From the NCBI RefSeq assembly GCF_003864295.1, contig NZ_BDQK01000001.1:1-64000 (forward strand): a stretch of DNA of 64,000 nucleotides, in the 5' to 3' direction. Under the pieces are notes generated by a model. The model was not told where the DNA came from, did not search any database, and saw only the letters and a program-made list of their open reading frames with translations. A program made the position numbers and the translations under genes. Source of the DNA: Aphanothece sacrum FPU1 (GTDB taxonomy: Bacteria > Cyanobacteriota > Cyanobacteriia > Cyanobacteriales > Microcystaceae). Of the stretch, positions 43,265-53,983 are shown in pieces. Every line of letters starts with the position of its first letter. Position 1 is the first letter of the stretch.

Positions 43265-44689
43265 TTATCCAATTTGAATAGGAGTTTTTATTTTATCAAA
43301 ATATTTCATTATTTGCAAAAAAGTGCCGATTTTATTTTCGATTTCTTGCCATTCTTCTTGAGGATCAGAACCCTGCACAATGCCTGCGCCTGAAAAGAGA
43401 GAAAGTTTATTATTGTTTATTAAGCCAGAACGAATTCCTACGACAAATTCAGATGAGTCGTGTCCTACCCATCCCACGGGACTTGCATACCAACCTCTTT
43501 CAAAAGTCTCTATTTGCTCTATGACTTCAAGAGCTTGTACTTTGGGATAGCCACCTACAGCAGGTGTCGGATGTAACTTAGATAAAATTTCTGCATCGGA
43601 AACTTCATCAAATAAAATGCCGTTGCAAGGAGTATATAAGTGCTGAATTTTATTCAGTTTTAAAAGCATTGGTTCTCGGTTTAATCCTACACTATGACAC
43701 ATCTGAGCAAGTGCGCCTTGCAAACTATGAACAACAAATTTGTGTTCTCTGAGGTCTTTATCAGAGTTGAGAAGTTCCTCACCGAATTTTTGATCTTCTC
43801 GTAAAGATTTTCCTCGGCTACGAGTACCAGCAATTGCTTCAGTTTGTAAGAGTTTTTCTAAGCGAAAATATAAGCGTTCTGGTGAGCCTCCGATAAAAGC
43901 GTTTCCCTCACTCGGTTGAAAACAAAAACGAAAAAGTCTAGTATTGGATTTTTTTAGTATTTCAAGCACTGTCAAAGGCTCTACTTGCCCTAAAAATTCA
44001 AAAATGGCTTGGCGTGCTAGAACGATTTTAGCGGTTTCACCTCGCTCAAAGCTGGCTAAAGCCATGTTAATATTTTGATCCCAGTCACGTTCATTGGGAA
44101 TATCTTCTCTCTTAATAAATTCAGGTAATTCTTTGCTTTTGTAAAAAGAATCAAAAACCAGTTCGTCTAATTCATTTAAAAGGTATTCTAACTGTCTGTT
44201 ATAACTATCTGAATGTTGAAGTTTAAAGTTGCAAACTAGAGAAGTATTCTGATTATCACGATACAATTCAAATCGAGGAACAATAAAGCGATAATTGCCA
44301 AATCCTTGCCAACAAGAGGCTAAAATTGGTTTCCCATTGAAATTAATCCCTCCATAGTAACGAAGATTTTTGCAATCAGGAGAAAGGAACTTATGGAAGT
44401 GATTAAAACAGGAGGCCAAATCAATTGTTTGCTGACCATGTATAACGTCTGCTTCTCCTACACCAGCCATTTCAAACTTTTGTTCTCGATCTGACCAATA
44501 GGTTTTAATATTGTTTTTTTGTTGCTGAAGCCAACTTAGCAAATTGAGAGAATTTAAGGGGACTTCCAGCCGAATAAATTTATCAGTATTTGGTAATAAA
44601 AATATGTCATGAATAAAAAAGGCTTTTAGCTTATCGGCTAGAGACAATTTAGCTTGGCTAAAATCAACATTGTTACGAGTTCTCATCAT
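43265..44689 (-). CDS. menF: Isochorismate synthase MenF
   Basis: A 474-residue chorismate-using enzyme that makes isochorismate, the first step to phylloquinone (photosystem I cofactor). Conserved motifs: GGSPERLYFRLEKLLQTEAI, AGTRSRGKSLREDQKF, LHPTPAVGGYPK, SPVGWVGHDSSEFVVGIRSG and FSGAGIVQGSDPQEEW (metal and substrate ligands). The N-terminal part is less conserved, as usual. It precedes menH on the same strand, consistent with a two-gene pathway unit. Confidence 0.9.
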   Translation of the reverse strand: MMRTRNNVDFSQAKLSLADKLKAFFIHDIFLLPNTDKFIRLEVPLNSLNLLSWLQQQKNNIKTYWSDREQKFEMAGVGEADVIHGQQTIDLASCFNHFHKFLSPDCKNLRYYGGINFNGKPILASCWQGFGNYRFIVPRFELYRDNQNTSLVCNFKLQHSDSYNRQLEYLLNELDELVFDSFYKSKELPEFIKREDIPNERDWDQNINMALASFERGETAKIVLARQAIFEFLGQVEPLTVLEILKKSNTRLFRFCFQPSEGNAFIGGSPERLYFRLEKLLQTEAIAGTRSRGKSLREDQKFGEELLNSDKDLREHKFVVHSLQGALAQMCHSVGLNREPMLLKLNKIQHLYTPCNGILFDEVSDAEILSKLHPTPAVGGYPKVQALEVIEQIETFERGWYASPVGWVGHDSSEFVVGIRSGLINNNKLSLFSGAGIVQGSDPQEEWQEIENKIGTFLQIMKYFDKIKTPIQIG

Positions 44690-44953
44690 AGTTATCTTCC
44701 AAAAAGATCTAACCGATTTAATACTAAAACACTTTCAGACAAGCTAGATTTTGATACAAAAGTTTACAAATTCTAGTCGTCCAAAAGCTTGCCTATTAAT
44801 GCAAGAACCTCACTCAGTCCTACGGGCGAAAATGAAATCCGCTTGACATCAGGGCTTCAGCTTAAGTTAGGGGCATTCACCTCAGACCACGATTATAGTG
44901 ACAGACTCCCAACGCTAACCAAGCACGAGTATAGCGCGGGTTTGGTCAATAGT

Positions 44954-45097
44954 ATGGAACAAATTGAATCTCTCCTGACTGATTTTCTGGAAGAGATTAA
45001 ACTTAATTATGTTCAAAGTTTATCTCAAGAAGATGTAGAGGATATTTTAGAACAGACAAGGGCTTTACGTCAATCAGCAAAAACGACTGAATATTAA
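44954..45097 (+). CDS. Short helical protein or gene remnant
   Basis: 47 residues, MEQIESLLTDFLEEIKLNYV and onward, acidic and helical, ending QSAKTTEY. The frame extends upstream to 44789, but that part (MPINARTSLSPTGENEIRLT) has odd composition and its DNA 44905-44945 resembles 3635-3672, perhaps an old transposase/insertion-sequence end. The real coding part may therefore be only this C-terminal stretch. No ribosome site is clear. Low confidence. Confidence 0.3.
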   Translation: MEQIESLLTDFLEEIKLNYVQSLSQEDVEDILEQTRALRQSAKTTEY

Positions 45098-45110
45098 AAA
45101 GGTTAAGTGA

Positions 45111-46085
45111 TTATAGTGGTAAAGATAATTGCTGTATTTTTTTCTCTAAATTATATTGTGAAGAAACAAAAAAATTAACATCGTCTTTATCGTGTGTATT
45201 CAAGTATTCAAGAATACAGTTAGCTACATATTCAGCTAATTTTACAGGAACAGCATTACCTATCATCTGTTCTAAATTTGTTTTTGAACCTTCCCAGATA
45301 AAATTATCAGGAAAGGTTTGTAGATAGCTTCTTTCTTGAGTTGTTAAAGGACGAATTTTTGAGGATAATAAAGTCGCATCACCAAGATGTGATTGATAGG
45401 TTTTGGGAATAGGTCGGTTAACACCTCGGATAGTTGGACTTGGTTCATCAATACTAAAAATTGCTCGTCTTTTGTAACTTCTAGGATGTCTATAATAATA
45501 GTCAATACCAAATTTATCCCCCAAATAATCCCTAATTGTCATGGATTTTTGAGATAAGTTCTTTTTTAAGTATAAATTTAATTCATTATCTTTCCCTTGA
45601 TAAATACCAATCCAAAAAAATCGCTTTATTTTTTGTGGAACACCACATAAACTGGCATCTAAAATAATTTCTGTTATACCATATTCTGCTTTTTTTAAAA
45701 TAGCTTTAGCCTGTAAATATTTATGAGTTTGATTGAAACGTTCTACGTTTTCTAAAACAAATATTTTAGGTAAAACTTCGCTTATAATCTTAACAAAGGC
45801 AATTGTTAAATCTCCTCGTCCTAAGTTTTCATCTCTTTTTCCCGCACTGGAAAAATCTTGACAAGGTGGGCCCCCTATAATCATATCAGGGTTTAAATTT
45901 TTGAAGTGTTCTAGATATAATAGATATTGATTGAGATTCCAGTTATAAATAGGATGATTGAAATTTTGACGATAAACATTAACAGAAGCTTCCCAATTAT
46001 CATAAGCAGCTAAAATACTATATCCAGCATTTTGAAACCCTAATGATAGTCCACCACATCCCGCAAATAAATCAATCACTTTCAT
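45111..46085 (-). CDS. DNA cytosine-5 methyltransferase, HindVP-system type
   Basis: A 324-residue complete C5 methyltransferase: motif I DLFAGCGGLSLGF, motif IV GGPPCQDFSSAGKR with catalytic Cys, motif VI FVLENVERF, motif VIII-like, motif IX TTQERSYLQTFPDNF and motif X MIGNAVPVKLAEYV. It follows the HindVP-like endonuclease gene with a 3-base gap, the standard restriction-modification arrangement; by analogy it would protect GRCGYC sites. Start ATG 46085 gives the usual MKVIDLFAG beginning. Confidence 0.9.
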   Translation of the reverse strand: MKVIDLFAGCGGLSLGFQNAGYSILAAYDNWEASVNVYRQNFNHPIYNWNLNQYLLYLEHFKNLNPDMIIGGPPCQDFSSAGKRDENLGRGDLTIAFVKIISEVLPKIFVLENVERFNQTHKYLQAKAILKKAEYGITEIILDASLCGVPQKIKRFFWIGIYQGKDNELNLYLKKNLSQKSMTIRDYLGDKFGIDYYYRHPRSYKRRAIFSIDEPSPTIRGVNRPIPKTYQSHLGDATLLSSKIRPLTTQERSYLQTFPDNFIWEGSKTNLEQMIGNAVPVKLAEYVANCILEYLNTHDKDDVNFFVSSQYNLEKKIQQLSLPL

Positions 46086-46088
46086 TTT

Positions 46089-47036
46089 TTACCTTGTATG
46101 ATATTGATGAGTTCTTGATCCACTTAAAGCAAAAGCTTTGTCATTTTTAGTATTTAATGAAATCTGGTCTATTGTTTCTACATGATTAATTTTATTTATG
46201 TTAGCAAAATCAAATAACATTTTAGCTAACCATACAACACATCGTTTATGACGGGTTATTTTATCTGAATTAAGTTCTGATTTTGCTGAATCTATGAATA
46301 ACCTGGTAAAAGCTAAGTTACTCCACATAAATATATCTAAACATTGTTCATGAAGTTTAGCAGATTTTCCTTCTGTTTTCCAAATAGGTTGCATAATAAG
46401 AGGAAATTGATGATTAATACATGAATGAATCGTAAGATCAACAGCTTCAACTAATTCATTCATGACAGAGAGAATACAACTTGGAGATGTCCAATCTTGA
46501 ACTAGATTGCAAATTGGATTAAGATAATCCTTTAGTATTTGTTGATTGTGTTGATAAGTTTTGGCAATACTAACGGCTAGATATACTATTGTTGGTGGTC
46601 TAACAACAATTTCACATCCATATTTATCATCTGATAACTCACAAGTTGTATTATCTGGTAAAGCGGTTAGTTTTATTTCTATTCCGCTTAAACATAAATT
46701 GTTTTTCGATTTATCAATTGTTACTAAATCAATTCTTGGGAGATTTCCTATCACGATATCTTGATAAGGTATATAATCTCTTTCAAAAGCAAAAAATAGA
46801 TCACCAGAAGTATAATCTAAACCTAAAATTGAAGATACAGAAATCTTGCTATGATTGACATTTAGCTGATTATTAATTGTTAAATAAACTGGTTCTAAGT
46901 TCCTGTGACTCATATAACAAGCTAAAGCAGCAGGAAAAGAACTATTAAATTGATTTTTGCCCCAACATTCTTGTTTAGTAAAATCTCTATTAGAGTGATT
47001 AATTCCAAACAATCTAGGGTTTATATTTTCATTCAT
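46089..47036 (-). CDS. HindVP-family type II restriction endonuclease
   Basis: A 315-residue protein recognised as the HindVP family from its beginning (NPRLFGINHSNRDFTKQECWGKNQFNSSFPAAL) region, read here in short motifs FGINHSNRDFTKQECWGKNQ and FPAALACYMSHR. The nuclease core probably involves RIDLVTI and SGIEIKLTALPDNTT. Family relatives cut GRCGYC; recognition here is inferred only from the family. The cognate methylase follows three bases downstream. Both look intact, unlike the decayed system at 21978-23253. Confidence 0.85.
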   Translation of the reverse strand: MNENINPRLFGINHSNRDFTKQECWGKNQFNSSFPAALACYMSHRNLEPVYLTINNQLNVNHSKISVSSILGLDYTSGDLFFAFERDYIPYQDIVIGNLPRIDLVTIDKSKNNLCLSGIEIKLTALPDNTTCELSDDKYGCEIVVRPPTIVYLAVSIAKTYQHNQQILKDYLNPICNLVQDWTSPSCILSVMNELVEAVDLTIHSCINHQFPLIMQPIWKTEGKSAKLHEQCLDIFMWSNLAFTRLFIDSAKSELNSDKITRHKRCVVWLAKMLFDFANINKINHVETIDQISLNTKNDKAFALSGSRTHQYHTR

Positions 47037-47100
47037 TCATATAATCCTTTTATAAATAAAAAAGGTGAGTAATACTCACCCCCATAAACCCAAACTATCC

Positions 47101-47229
47101 TAAGTACCGAAGCAAAATTAATTGTAAAGTCGGGGCGGGTTTTGATATAGTCGTAATGGTTGAGTAACAAATGTTTTGGCTAAACCCGCCCCTACAAATT
47201 TTGTGTAATTAATTTTGTGTACCTACTTA
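47101..47229. mobile_element. MITE-like element, family C copy 2
   Basis: 129 bp, nearly identical to 33497-33625. Terminal repeats TAAGTACCGAAGCAAAATTA and (reverse complement of right end) TAAGTAGGTACACAAAATTA. Inner GGGGCGGGTTTTG and AACCCGCCCCT can pair. The right end lies three bases before the sufS stop codon (47233-47235), between sufS and the restriction-modification pair. Confidence 0.8.
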
Positions 47230-47232
47230 ATA

Positions 47233-48495
47233 TTATTCCATCATGTTTGTAAAAAAATCAATGGTATCTTTTAATGCCACAATAAAGGCATCAATTTCTT
47301 CACGGGTATTATAAAAGTATAAACTAACTCGACAACTTCCAGAAGCATTAAATAATCGATGTAAGGGTTGAGTACAATGGTGTCCTGAACGAATAGCAAA
47401 ACCTTCATGATCTAAGAGGGTTGATAAGTCACTGCCATGTATCCCTTCAATATTAAATGCAGCTAATGCTGCCCTTCCTTTGCCATCTTCTGTAGGTTTT
47501 GGTCCATAAATTCTCAGATTAGGAATTTCTCCTAATTTCTTAAACAAATAAGCAGTTAATTCTTCTTCGTAAGCATGAATATTATCCATACCTATTCCCA
47601 TTAAATAATCAACGGCTGCCCCTAAAGCGATCGCTTCTCCAATAGCAGGGGTTCCCGCTTCAAATTTATGGGGTAATTCTCCACAAGTAAAGCCATCAAA
47701 AAAGACTTCATTAATCATTTCTCCCCCGCCTAAAAATGGAGGCATTTCTTCTAATATTGCTTTCTTTCCATACAAGAAACCAATACCAGATGGGCCACAC
47801 ATTTTATGACCACTCGCTACTAACCAATCACAGCCCATTGCTTGTACATCAATAAGGGTATGAGGAACACTTTGACAAGCATCAATTAATACTTTTATTC
47901 CTGATTTATGGGCTAATTTAATAACCTCATTCACAGGATTAAGACAGCCTAATGTATTAGAAATATGGACAATTGTAACCAACTTCGTTTTGTCAGATAA
48001 CAAAGATTTGAAGTGTTCTAAATCAAAGGTTTCATCAGCAGTTAATTGAACATATTTAATCACTGCCCCTGTCTTTTTAGCGATGATTTGCCAAGGAACA
48101 ATATTACTGTGATGTTCCATAACAGAGGTGATAATTTCATCCCCTGGTTTTAGATTATTTAATCCCCAACTATATGCTACTAAATTGATAGCTTCAGTTG
48201 CATTTCTGGTAAAGATAATTTCTTGACGAGAAGCTGCATTAATAAGCTTAGCTATCTTATCTCTTGCCCCTTCATAAGCTTCTGTCGCCCTGACACTTAA
48301 AGTATGGGCCCCACGATGAACATTTGAATTATCTTGTTCGTAATAATTGCGTAAAGCATCAAGTACCGCAACAGGTTTTTGAGAAGTAGCAGCACTGTCT
48401 AAATAAATCAAAGGTTTGCCGTGAATTTTTTGATGTAAAATCGGGAAATCTTTACGGACTTTTACGGCGATGGTTTTTTCTTTAATAGCAGTCAT
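47233..48495 (-). CDS. sufS: Cysteine desulfurase SufS
   Basis: A 420-residue PLP enzyme that takes sulfur from cysteine for Fe-S cluster assembly. Group II desulfurase motifs: [55 protein letters not shown] (PLP Lys) and the active Cys in [13 protein letters not shown]. It belongs to the suf gene set, 262 bases after sufD; the gap contains a heptamer array and no gene. A SufE-type partner is not present in this window. Confidence 0.93.
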   Translation of the reverse strand: MTAIKEKTIAVKVRKDFPILHQKIHGKPLIYLDSAATSQKPVAVLDALRNYYEQDNSNVHRGAHTLSVRATEAYEGARDKIAKLINAASRQEIIFTRNATEAINLVAYSWGLNNLKPGDEIITSVMEHHSNIVPWQIIAKKTGAVIKYVQLTADETFDLEHFKSLLSDKTKLVTIVHISNTLGCLNPVNEVIKLAHKSGIKVLIDACQSVPHTLIDVQAMGCDWLVASGHKMCGPSGIGFLYGKKAILEEMPPFLGGGEMINEVFFDGFTCGELPHKFEAGTPAIGEAIALGAAVDYLMGIGMDNIHAYEEELTAYLFKKLGEIPNLRIYGPKPTEDGKGRAALAAFNIEGIHGSDLSTLLDHEGFAIRSGHHCTQPLHRLFNASGSCRVSLYFYNTREEIDAFIVALKDTIDFFTNMME

Positions 48496-48552
48496 TTGGC
48501 GTTACCAGTTATCAGTTATTAGTTACTACCGCAAACAAGTCGGTAGCTTGAA

Positions 48553-48614
48553 CAGTTATCAGTTATCAGTTATCAGTTATCAGTTATCAGTTATTAGTTA
48601 TCAGTTATTAGTTA
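48553..48614. repeat. CAGTTAT heptanucleotide tandem array
   Basis: About nine tandem 7-bp units CAGTTAT with a few TAGTTAT variants, in the sufD-sufS gap. Three more units lie near 23945 and related ATAACTG units near 52360-52410. Heptanucleotide arrays (STRRs) are known in cyanobacteria. Position within the suf transcript could affect message structure. Confidence 0.85.
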
Positions 48615-48757
48615 AAAGTTTTGATAACTGTTCACTGTTTTACATCCCCTTGCTAATAGGAGGTTTGAAACCCCTTTTTTTGGTCATAATTAACTCAGAA
48701 GTTAGAATTTGTAGGGGCGCAAGGCTTACACCCTTGAGCAATTTTTAAGATACTTAA

Positions 48758-50104
48758 TTAAGCATCTAGGGTACGACAAACAACACATTGAGTCAGTCTT
48801 TGTCGCAAAGAAGTTAGAGGTATTTTTTCTAATATTTCTGCGGCAAAAGCATCAATTAATAAGTGACGGGAATCAGTTTCATTTAAGCCCCGACTCTGTA
48901 AATAAAAGAGTTCATCTGCTTCTAATTGACTAATGGTTGCCCCATGGGAACATTTAACATTATCTGCCGTAATTTGTAATTCTGGTTTGGTATTAATACG
49001 GGCTTTGGGTGATAATAACAAATTTCGATTTAATTGGGTAGCATTGGTGACTTGGGCCGGTTTAGGAACGAATATTTTGCCATTAAAAATACCGTGACCA
49101 TTACCATCTATAATACATTTATGTAACTGATGAGCAGTACCATGAGTATGATTGAGCAAAACAGCACTATGAGTATCCGAAATTTGCTCACCATCAATCA
49201 TGGTTAACCCGTTAAGATTCGTTTCCGTTTGCTTGCCATTTTGCCATATTTGTAGAGTATGACGAGACAATTTTGCTCCTAAATTCACTTCATTACAAGT
49301 ATAACGACTGTCTTGATTTTGAGTAATGGCAGTCTTCCCAATATGGAAGCTATCCGCCAATTCTCGTTGAATGCGACTATGGTTAATTTGGGCGTTATCT
49401 TCTAAGCAAATTTCTGTCACAGAATTAGTAAAATAAGGCTGATTTTGTATCACTTCAGAACATTGTTCAAGTCGGCCATAATATTCAACTAATGATAAAC
49501 TAGATCCCTTTTCTGCTACAACTAAAGTACGAGGTTGAATAAGGCTAGGACTATCACTTCCAACAGCAATAAAAAGCAATTCTATGGGGGTTTCAACGAT
49601 AATATTAGGATTGACCAAAATCACAGCAACATCCCTAATTCCTGCTGTATTCAATGCCGTAAAAGCGTCTCTTTCCCCTTCTTGTTTACCTAAAAACTTG
49701 ACAACTTTACTTTTTTGTGTATCTGAAAGGTTGCTTAAATTTCCGATATAGATATCTGTTGGTAAAGCAGAAACATTAGATAATTGGGAAACATATTGCC
49801 CATTGACAAAAACGAGGCAGCTTTTTTGAGTTTCAGGTAAGATAAAAATATCAGCAATTTGTTGACTAACTGTTGCGGGTTTTGCTGCTGTAAATTCTAG
49901 CTCATACAATTGGGAAATATCCGTAAACCGCCATTCTTCATCCCGTTTACTAGGAAAACTTAATTCTTGGACTTCAGAAACAGCATTTTTCCGTAAGGTT
50001 TGCAGATAGTCAGCATCAATAACAGGAGGATTGGCTTGACACTGTTGTAATAAGTTGTCTAAGTAGGTTTCTGAACCGGTTTTGTCTAGGGTTGGGTTAT
50101 TCAT
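48758..50104 (-). CDS. sufD: Fe-S assembly scaffold protein SufD
   Basis: 448 residues from ATG 50104 (an upstream in-frame ATG at 50128 gives a less likely start). SufD features: FPSKRDEEWRFTDISQLYEL near the N-terminus, central beta-helix, and the C-terminal DNVKCSHGATISQLEADELF followed by FYLQSRG and LIDAFAAEIL. It forms the SufBC2D complex that builds Fe-S clusters. It is separated from sufC by a Uma2-family gene but has its own SufR-type promoter copy upstream (50213-50242). Confidence 0.93.
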   Translation of the reverse strand: MNNPTLDKTGSETYLDNLLQQCQANPPVIDADYLQTLRKNAVSEVQELSFPSKRDEEWRFTDISQLYELEFTAAKPATVSQQIADIFILPETQKSCLVFVNGQYVSQLSNVSALPTDIYIGNLSNLSDTQKSKVVKFLGKQEGERDAFTALNTAGIRDVAVILVNPNIIVETPIELLFIAVGSDSPSLIQPRTLVVAEKGSSLSLVEYYGRLEQCSEVIQNQPYFTNSVTEICLEDNAQINHSRIQRELADSFHIGKTAITQNQDSRYTCNEVNLGAKLSRHTLQIWQNGKQTETNLNGLTMIDGEQISDTHSAVLLNHTHGTAHQLHKCIIDGNGHGIFNGKIFVPKPAQVTNATQLNRNLLLSPKARINTKPELQITADNVKCSHGATISQLEADELFYLQSRGLNETDSRHLLIDAFAAEILEKIPLTSLRQRLTQCVVCRTLDA

Positions 50105-50212
50105 GCGGTTAAGGTAAATAATACGCAAGTATGCTTTCTTAGTGTAAGCAGGTTGAGTCTATCTCAAACGTTGATGCCATCTGAGGACTGAACCTGACTC
50201 TATAACTATCTT

Positions 50213-50242
50213 ACAATAGTTTAGCAACATTTTTGTTGTTAA
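50213..50242 (-). promoter_or_regulatory. SufR-type operator/promoter in front of sufD
   Basis: CAAC-N6-GTTG at 50225-50238 matches the SufR operator pattern known from cyanobacteria. On the minus strand, -35 TTAACA (50242-50237), 18-bp spacer, -10 TATTGT (50218-50213) enclose the operator. The layout equals that before sufB (54012-54041), and about 38 bp around it are closely similar, so this looks like a duplicated control region giving sufDS its own SufR control. Confidence 0.65.
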
Positions 50243-50295
50243 AGTAGCTTTTTGGCATCGTAGAGTGTTTGATATTTCTGGGAGAAACAACAGAC

Positions 50296-50359
50296 GTAGG
50301 GGCATGGCGTTAATAAGATTTTGGAGACAAGGAAAAGTTTAATGATACCATGCCCCTAC
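50296..50359. repeat. 64-bp hairpin repeat, family E copy 1
   Basis: Ends GTAGGGGCATGGCGTTAATA and (reverse complement of right end) GTAGGGGCATGGTATCATTA. Full copies at 58019-58081 and 63133-63195, half copy near 62638. No coding capacity. The rest of the 50105-50464 gap holds the sufD promoter and nothing else recognisable. Confidence 0.8.
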
Positions 50360-50464
50360 AAGTGCAATAGTTAACATGGCCAACACATAATCTACAGTAA
50401 TCTGGAATACATCGTCTTAATTGATTAAATTTTATTAAAATACTCCTAAATACTTGACATGCCT

Positions 50465-51280
50465 TCAATTTTCAGTTAACCACTGATTTAAACTATCTAA
50501 GTCTGAAAAATCAAATAAAGCTAGGGATAAATTATCTAAATTATTAGACGATAGTTCTTTAACTTTTTGTTCGGTTGATAAAGGAATATTGCCTAATTTT
50601 AGATGAAGTTGACGTAAAATTAAAGCTTGTTTTCCTTCCATTTCTCCTTGTTTTTGTCTTTCTTCTCCTTGCCGTTTTATCTGTTCTTCTGGGGTTAAAC
50701 AACGTTTACCTTGTTGATCATACCAATATAACCATTCCCGTTCAATCCCTTGATAACTTCCCCTCTCTCTCCCTATTCCTATTCCAATTTCTGATAACCA
50801 AATGGGTTCACCTTTTAGTAATTCATATTCTCCATTATTTAATTGATAGACTTCTAAACCGAGTTTTCTTTTGCGTAATGGATTATAAATTACATAATAT
50901 AAAATCCCCATTTGTGCATAAAAATCTTTCTTTTGCGTATATTCTTTACGTCTTTTATGAGAGACAACTTCTAAAGCTAAAATGGGAATTTTTTGTTCTT
51001 CCCACAACACATAAGATAAGCGTAAATCTTCATCAATAATACGAGGGACACCTACACTTAAAAATCCATCGGGAACAATGGCAGGTTGATAAGGATCATA
51101 ATAAATACCCATATCAACCCCAAAATACCAATCTTGTCTTTCTGACCAAATTAATGCCAGAATAGACTGAAGTAAATGGGGAATAAGGTCTTGTAATTCG
51201 TTATCCACTGGGGTATCATCAGAATCAGGTAAATCTTCCGCAGAGGGGAGACAATGGTTCGGATTATAGTTTAATAGCAT
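50465..51280 (-). CDS. Uma2-family (DUF820) protein with DUF4351-like tail
   Basis: 271 residues. The Uma2 domain, PD-(D/E)xK-like, spans about 40-190: YQPAIVPDGFLSVGV (Asp), IPILALEVVSHKRRKEYTQK (Glu, Lys). A K/Q/E-rich linker and a C-terminal part LHLKLGNIPLSTEQKVKELS resembling DUF4351 follow. Such genes are very common in cyanobacteria, of unknown function, possibly transposon-related nucleases. It interrupts the suf gene order between sufC and sufD. Confidence 0.75.
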   Translation of the reverse strand: MLLNYNPNHCLPSAEDLPDSDDTPVDNELQDLIPHLLQSILALIWSERQDWYFGVDMGIYYDPYQPAIVPDGFLSVGVPRIIDEDLRLSYVLWEEQKIPILALEVVSHKRRKEYTQKKDFYAQMGILYYVIYNPLRKRKLGLEVYQLNNGEYELLKGEPIWLSEIGIGIGRERGSYQGIEREWLYWYDQQGKRCLTPEEQIKRQGEERQKQGEMEGKQALILRQLHLKLGNIPLSTEQKVKELSSNNLDNLSLALFDFSDLDSLNQWLTEN

Positions 51281-51456
51281 TTTTCAACCTGTTCTCTATA
51301 TATTCAGGATCTTCAACGAAATTACACACACTTATGACCCATACCCTGCTTATGTCATAACATAAAAATACCCCTTTTGTCAAATTCGGTCAAAATTTGA
51401 CATTTTGGCTAAAACTGAAATTTATTAAAAATAACTTAGAAAGATATAATTTGTAG

Positions 51457-51477
51457 GGGCTTAATAATATTAAGCCC
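51457..51477. terminator. Palindrome GGGCTTAATA/TATTAAGCCC, family F copy 1
   Basis: A 21-base near-perfect inverted repeat downstream of the Uma2 start region and 80 bases from the sufC stop, lying in the 276-base gap 51281-51556. Similar hairpins occur at 56237-56257 and 63085-63105, all adjoining a CCTACA-type flank. It could act as a terminator on either strand; the sequence family is otherwise unexplained. Confidence 0.4.
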
Positions 51478-51556
51478 TGAAATTTAACCTTGGTCAACAA
51501 GTAAGAAGTGATATAGTTATGGGCATATTTTATTTATTGCCCACCCTACTCATAAG

Positions 51557-52327
51557 TTAAGCTTTGGCTAGTAATTTTTCTTCAATGAAGTCATAACCAG
51601 TTGCTTCTAATTCAAGGGCTAATTCTTTACCACCTGTTTTCACAATTTGTCCAGCGTGCATCACATGAACATAATGAGGTTCAATATAATCAAGTAAGCG
51701 TTGATAATGGGTAATAACCAATAAAGCATTATCAGGGGTTGCTAACTGATTAACTCCGTTTGCTACAATTCTTAAAGCATCAATATCTAATCCTGAATCA
51801 ATTTCATCTAAAATAGCTAAACTAGGTTCTAATAAAGCCATTTGTAGGATTTCGTTGCGTTTTTTTTCACCCCCAGAGAATCCCTCATTTAAACTTCTTT
51901 CTAAGAAGCTAGGATTCATTTTAACAATTTCTAATTTCTCCCCAACTAAATCTTCAAAATCAAAAGTGTCAATTTCTTCTAACCCTAAATGTTTCTGACG
52001 GGCATTATAAGCAACCCGTAAGAAATCTAAGTTACTGACTCCAGGAATTTCTAAAGGATATTGAAAGGCTAAAAAGATGCCATCTAATGCTCTTTCATGG
52101 GGTTCTTTATCTAAGATATTTTCTCCCTTATAAAGCACTTCACCCCCAGTTACTTCATAATCAGGATGACCCGTTAAAACTTTTGATAAGGTACTTTTTC
52201 CTGAGCCATTTCTGCCCATAATAGCATGAACTTCACCTGCCTTAATTTCTAGGTTAAGCCCTTTTAGAATAGGGGTTCCTTCCACATTAGCAGTCAAATT
52301 TTTAACAGATAAGATAACGTTACTCAT
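51557..52327 (-). CDS. sufC: Fe-S assembly ATPase SufC
   Basis: A 256-residue ABC-type ATPase of the SufBCD complex. Walker [13 protein letters not shown], signature [14 protein letters not shown], Walker [19 protein letters not shown], and the switch His in [12 protein letters not shown]. Complete. It lies 84 bases after sufB on the same strand and is probably transcribed from the SufR-regulated promoter upstream of sufB. Confidence 0.95.
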   Translation of the reverse strand: MSNVILSVKNLTANVEGTPILKGLNLEIKAGEVHAIMGRNGSGKSTLSKVLTGHPDYEVTGGEVLYKGENILDKEPHERALDGIFLAFQYPLEIPGVSNLDFLRVAYNARQKHLGLEEIDTFDFEDLVGEKLEIVKMNPSFLERSLNEGFSGGEKKRNEILQMALLEPSLAILDEIDSGLDIDALRIVANGVNQLATPDNALLVITHYQRLLDYIEPHYVHVMHAGQIVKTGGKELALELEATGYDFIEEKLLAKA

Positions 52328-52411
52328 TGTTTTTGTTGATTGTTAATTGTTGACAAATACCAGTTATCCTCTCTCAAAACTGATCACTGATAACTGGTCA
52401 CTGATAACTGT

Positions 52412-53854
52412 TTATCCCACAGTTCCCTCTAATTTGAGACTTAATAACTTATCAGCTTCGGATGCAAATTCCATCGGCAACTCACTCAAGACATCTTTAC
52501 AGAAACCACTGACTAACATCGAGACAGCATCTTCTTCAGAAATACCCCGTTGAGCAAAATAGAAAAGTTGGTCTTCCCCTATTTTAGAAGTCGAGGCTTC
52601 ATGTTCAACTTTTGATGTGTTATTATCTACCTGAATGTAAGGAAATGTATTCGCCTCTGCATTATCCCCAATTAACATAGAATCACATTGAGAATAATTT
52701 CTCGCCCCCGTTGCTTTCGGGCCGATTTTCACTAAACCGCGATAACTATTCTTAGAATTTCCGGCAGAAATTCCTTTAGAAATAATGGTACTTTTGGTAT
52801 TTTTGCCAATATGAATCATTTTAGTTCCGGTGTCAGCTTGCTGCTTATGATTCGTTAAAGCAATAGAGTAAAATTCTCCAACAGAATTATCTCCTACCAA
52901 CACACAACTAGGATACTTCCAAGTAATAGCAGAACCCGTTTCTACCTGAGTCCAAGAAATCTTAGAGTTAACCCCTTTACATAGGCCACGTTTCGTCACA
53001 AAGTTGTAAATTCCGCCTTTACCATTTTCATCGCCAGCGTACCAATTTTGCACCGTAGAATATTTAATATCCGCATTATCTAACGCCACTAATTCTACAA
53101 CTGCCGCATGAAGTTGATTACTATCATACATAGGGGCTGTACAGCCTTCTAAATAGCTAACGGATGCACCTTCTTCGGCCACAATTAAAGTCCGTTCAAA
53201 CTGTCCCGTATCGCCATTATTAATGCGAAAATAAGTAGACAATTCCATGGGACATTTTACCCCTTTAGGAATAAAGACAAAAGACCCATCAGTAAACACA
53301 GCAGCATTGAGAGCAGAGAAGAAATTATCATTAACAGGAACGACGCTACCGAGATATTTTTTGATTAACTCAGGATGTTCTTGTAGTGCTTCAGAAATGG
53401 GACAAAAAATAACTCCAGATTCTGCTAATTTCTCTTTAAAAGTTGTGGCCACGGACACACTATCGAAAATAGCATCTACGGCTACATTACTAAGGCGTTT
53501 TTGTTCCGATAAAGAAATACCTAACTTTTCAAATGTTTCTAATAAAGTAGGGTCAACTTCATCCAAATTTTTGAGTTTTTCCTTCTTTTGTTTGGGGGCA
53601 GAATAGTAGATAATATTTTGATAGTCAATTGTTGGATAAGTGACATGGGGCCAAGTGGGTTCTGTCATTTTCTGCCATTGCTTATAGGCTTTGAGACGAA
53701 ACTCAAGCATAAACTCTGGTTCATTTTTCTTCGCAGAAATAAGACGGATAACGTCTTCATTTAAACCGCGAGGAATAGTATCAGCTTCAATGTCAGTAAC
53801 AAAGCCGTATTTATAGGGTTGGTTGACTAGGTTTTTGACCGTTGTTGCACTCAT
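52412..53854 (-). CDS. sufB: Fe-S assembly scaffold protein SufB
   Basis: 480 residues from ATG 53854 ([20 protein letters not shown]); the frame extends to 53935 but the family starts here. Typical segments: [56 protein letters not shown], and the C-terminal [17 protein letters not shown] followed by [13 protein letters not shown] with the conserved Cys. First gene of the suf cluster, reading away from sufR. Confidence 0.95.
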   Translation of the reverse strand: MSATTVKNLVNQPYKYGFVTDIEADTIPRGLNEDVIRLISAKKNEPEFMLEFRLKAYKQWQKMTEPTWPHVTYPTIDYQNIIYYSAPKQKKEKLKNLDEVDPTLLETFEKLGISLSEQKRLSNVAVDAIFDSVSVATTFKEKLAESGVIFCPISEALQEHPELIKKYLGSVVPVNDNFFSALNAAVFTDGSFVFIPKGVKCPMELSTYFRINNGDTGQFERTLIVAEEGASVSYLEGCTAPMYDSNQLHAAVVELVALDNADIKYSTVQNWYAGDENGKGGIYNFVTKRGLCKGVNSKISWTQVETGSAITWKYPSCVLVGDNSVGEFYSIALTNHKQQADTGTKMIHIGKNTKSTIISKGISAGNSKNSYRGLVKIGPKATGARNYSQCDSMLIGDNAEANTFPYIQVDNNTSKVEHEASTSKIGEDQLFYFAQRGISEEDAVSMLVSGFCKDVLSELPMEFASEADKLLSLKLEGTVG

Positions 53855-53983
53855 TAGATTTTGTGTTCTCCATTTCCGTGTAACGTCTCTCCCAAACACG
53901 GGAGAATCAAATAATTCAAAGATGGCAGGTGACAAGCAGTCAACCCCACAAGGTAGATGTCTCCAGGACAGAGATTAATAAAA

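Noticed and set aside
44789-44953. N-terminal extension of the small ORF ending at 45097
   Set aside because: Composition differs from the rest and the DNA resembles the piece at 3636-3672, so it is more likely insertion-sequence debris than protein.
48470-48748. ORF of 92 codons with repeated YQLSVISYQ
   Set aside because: It is a translation of the CAGTTAT heptamer array, not a gene.
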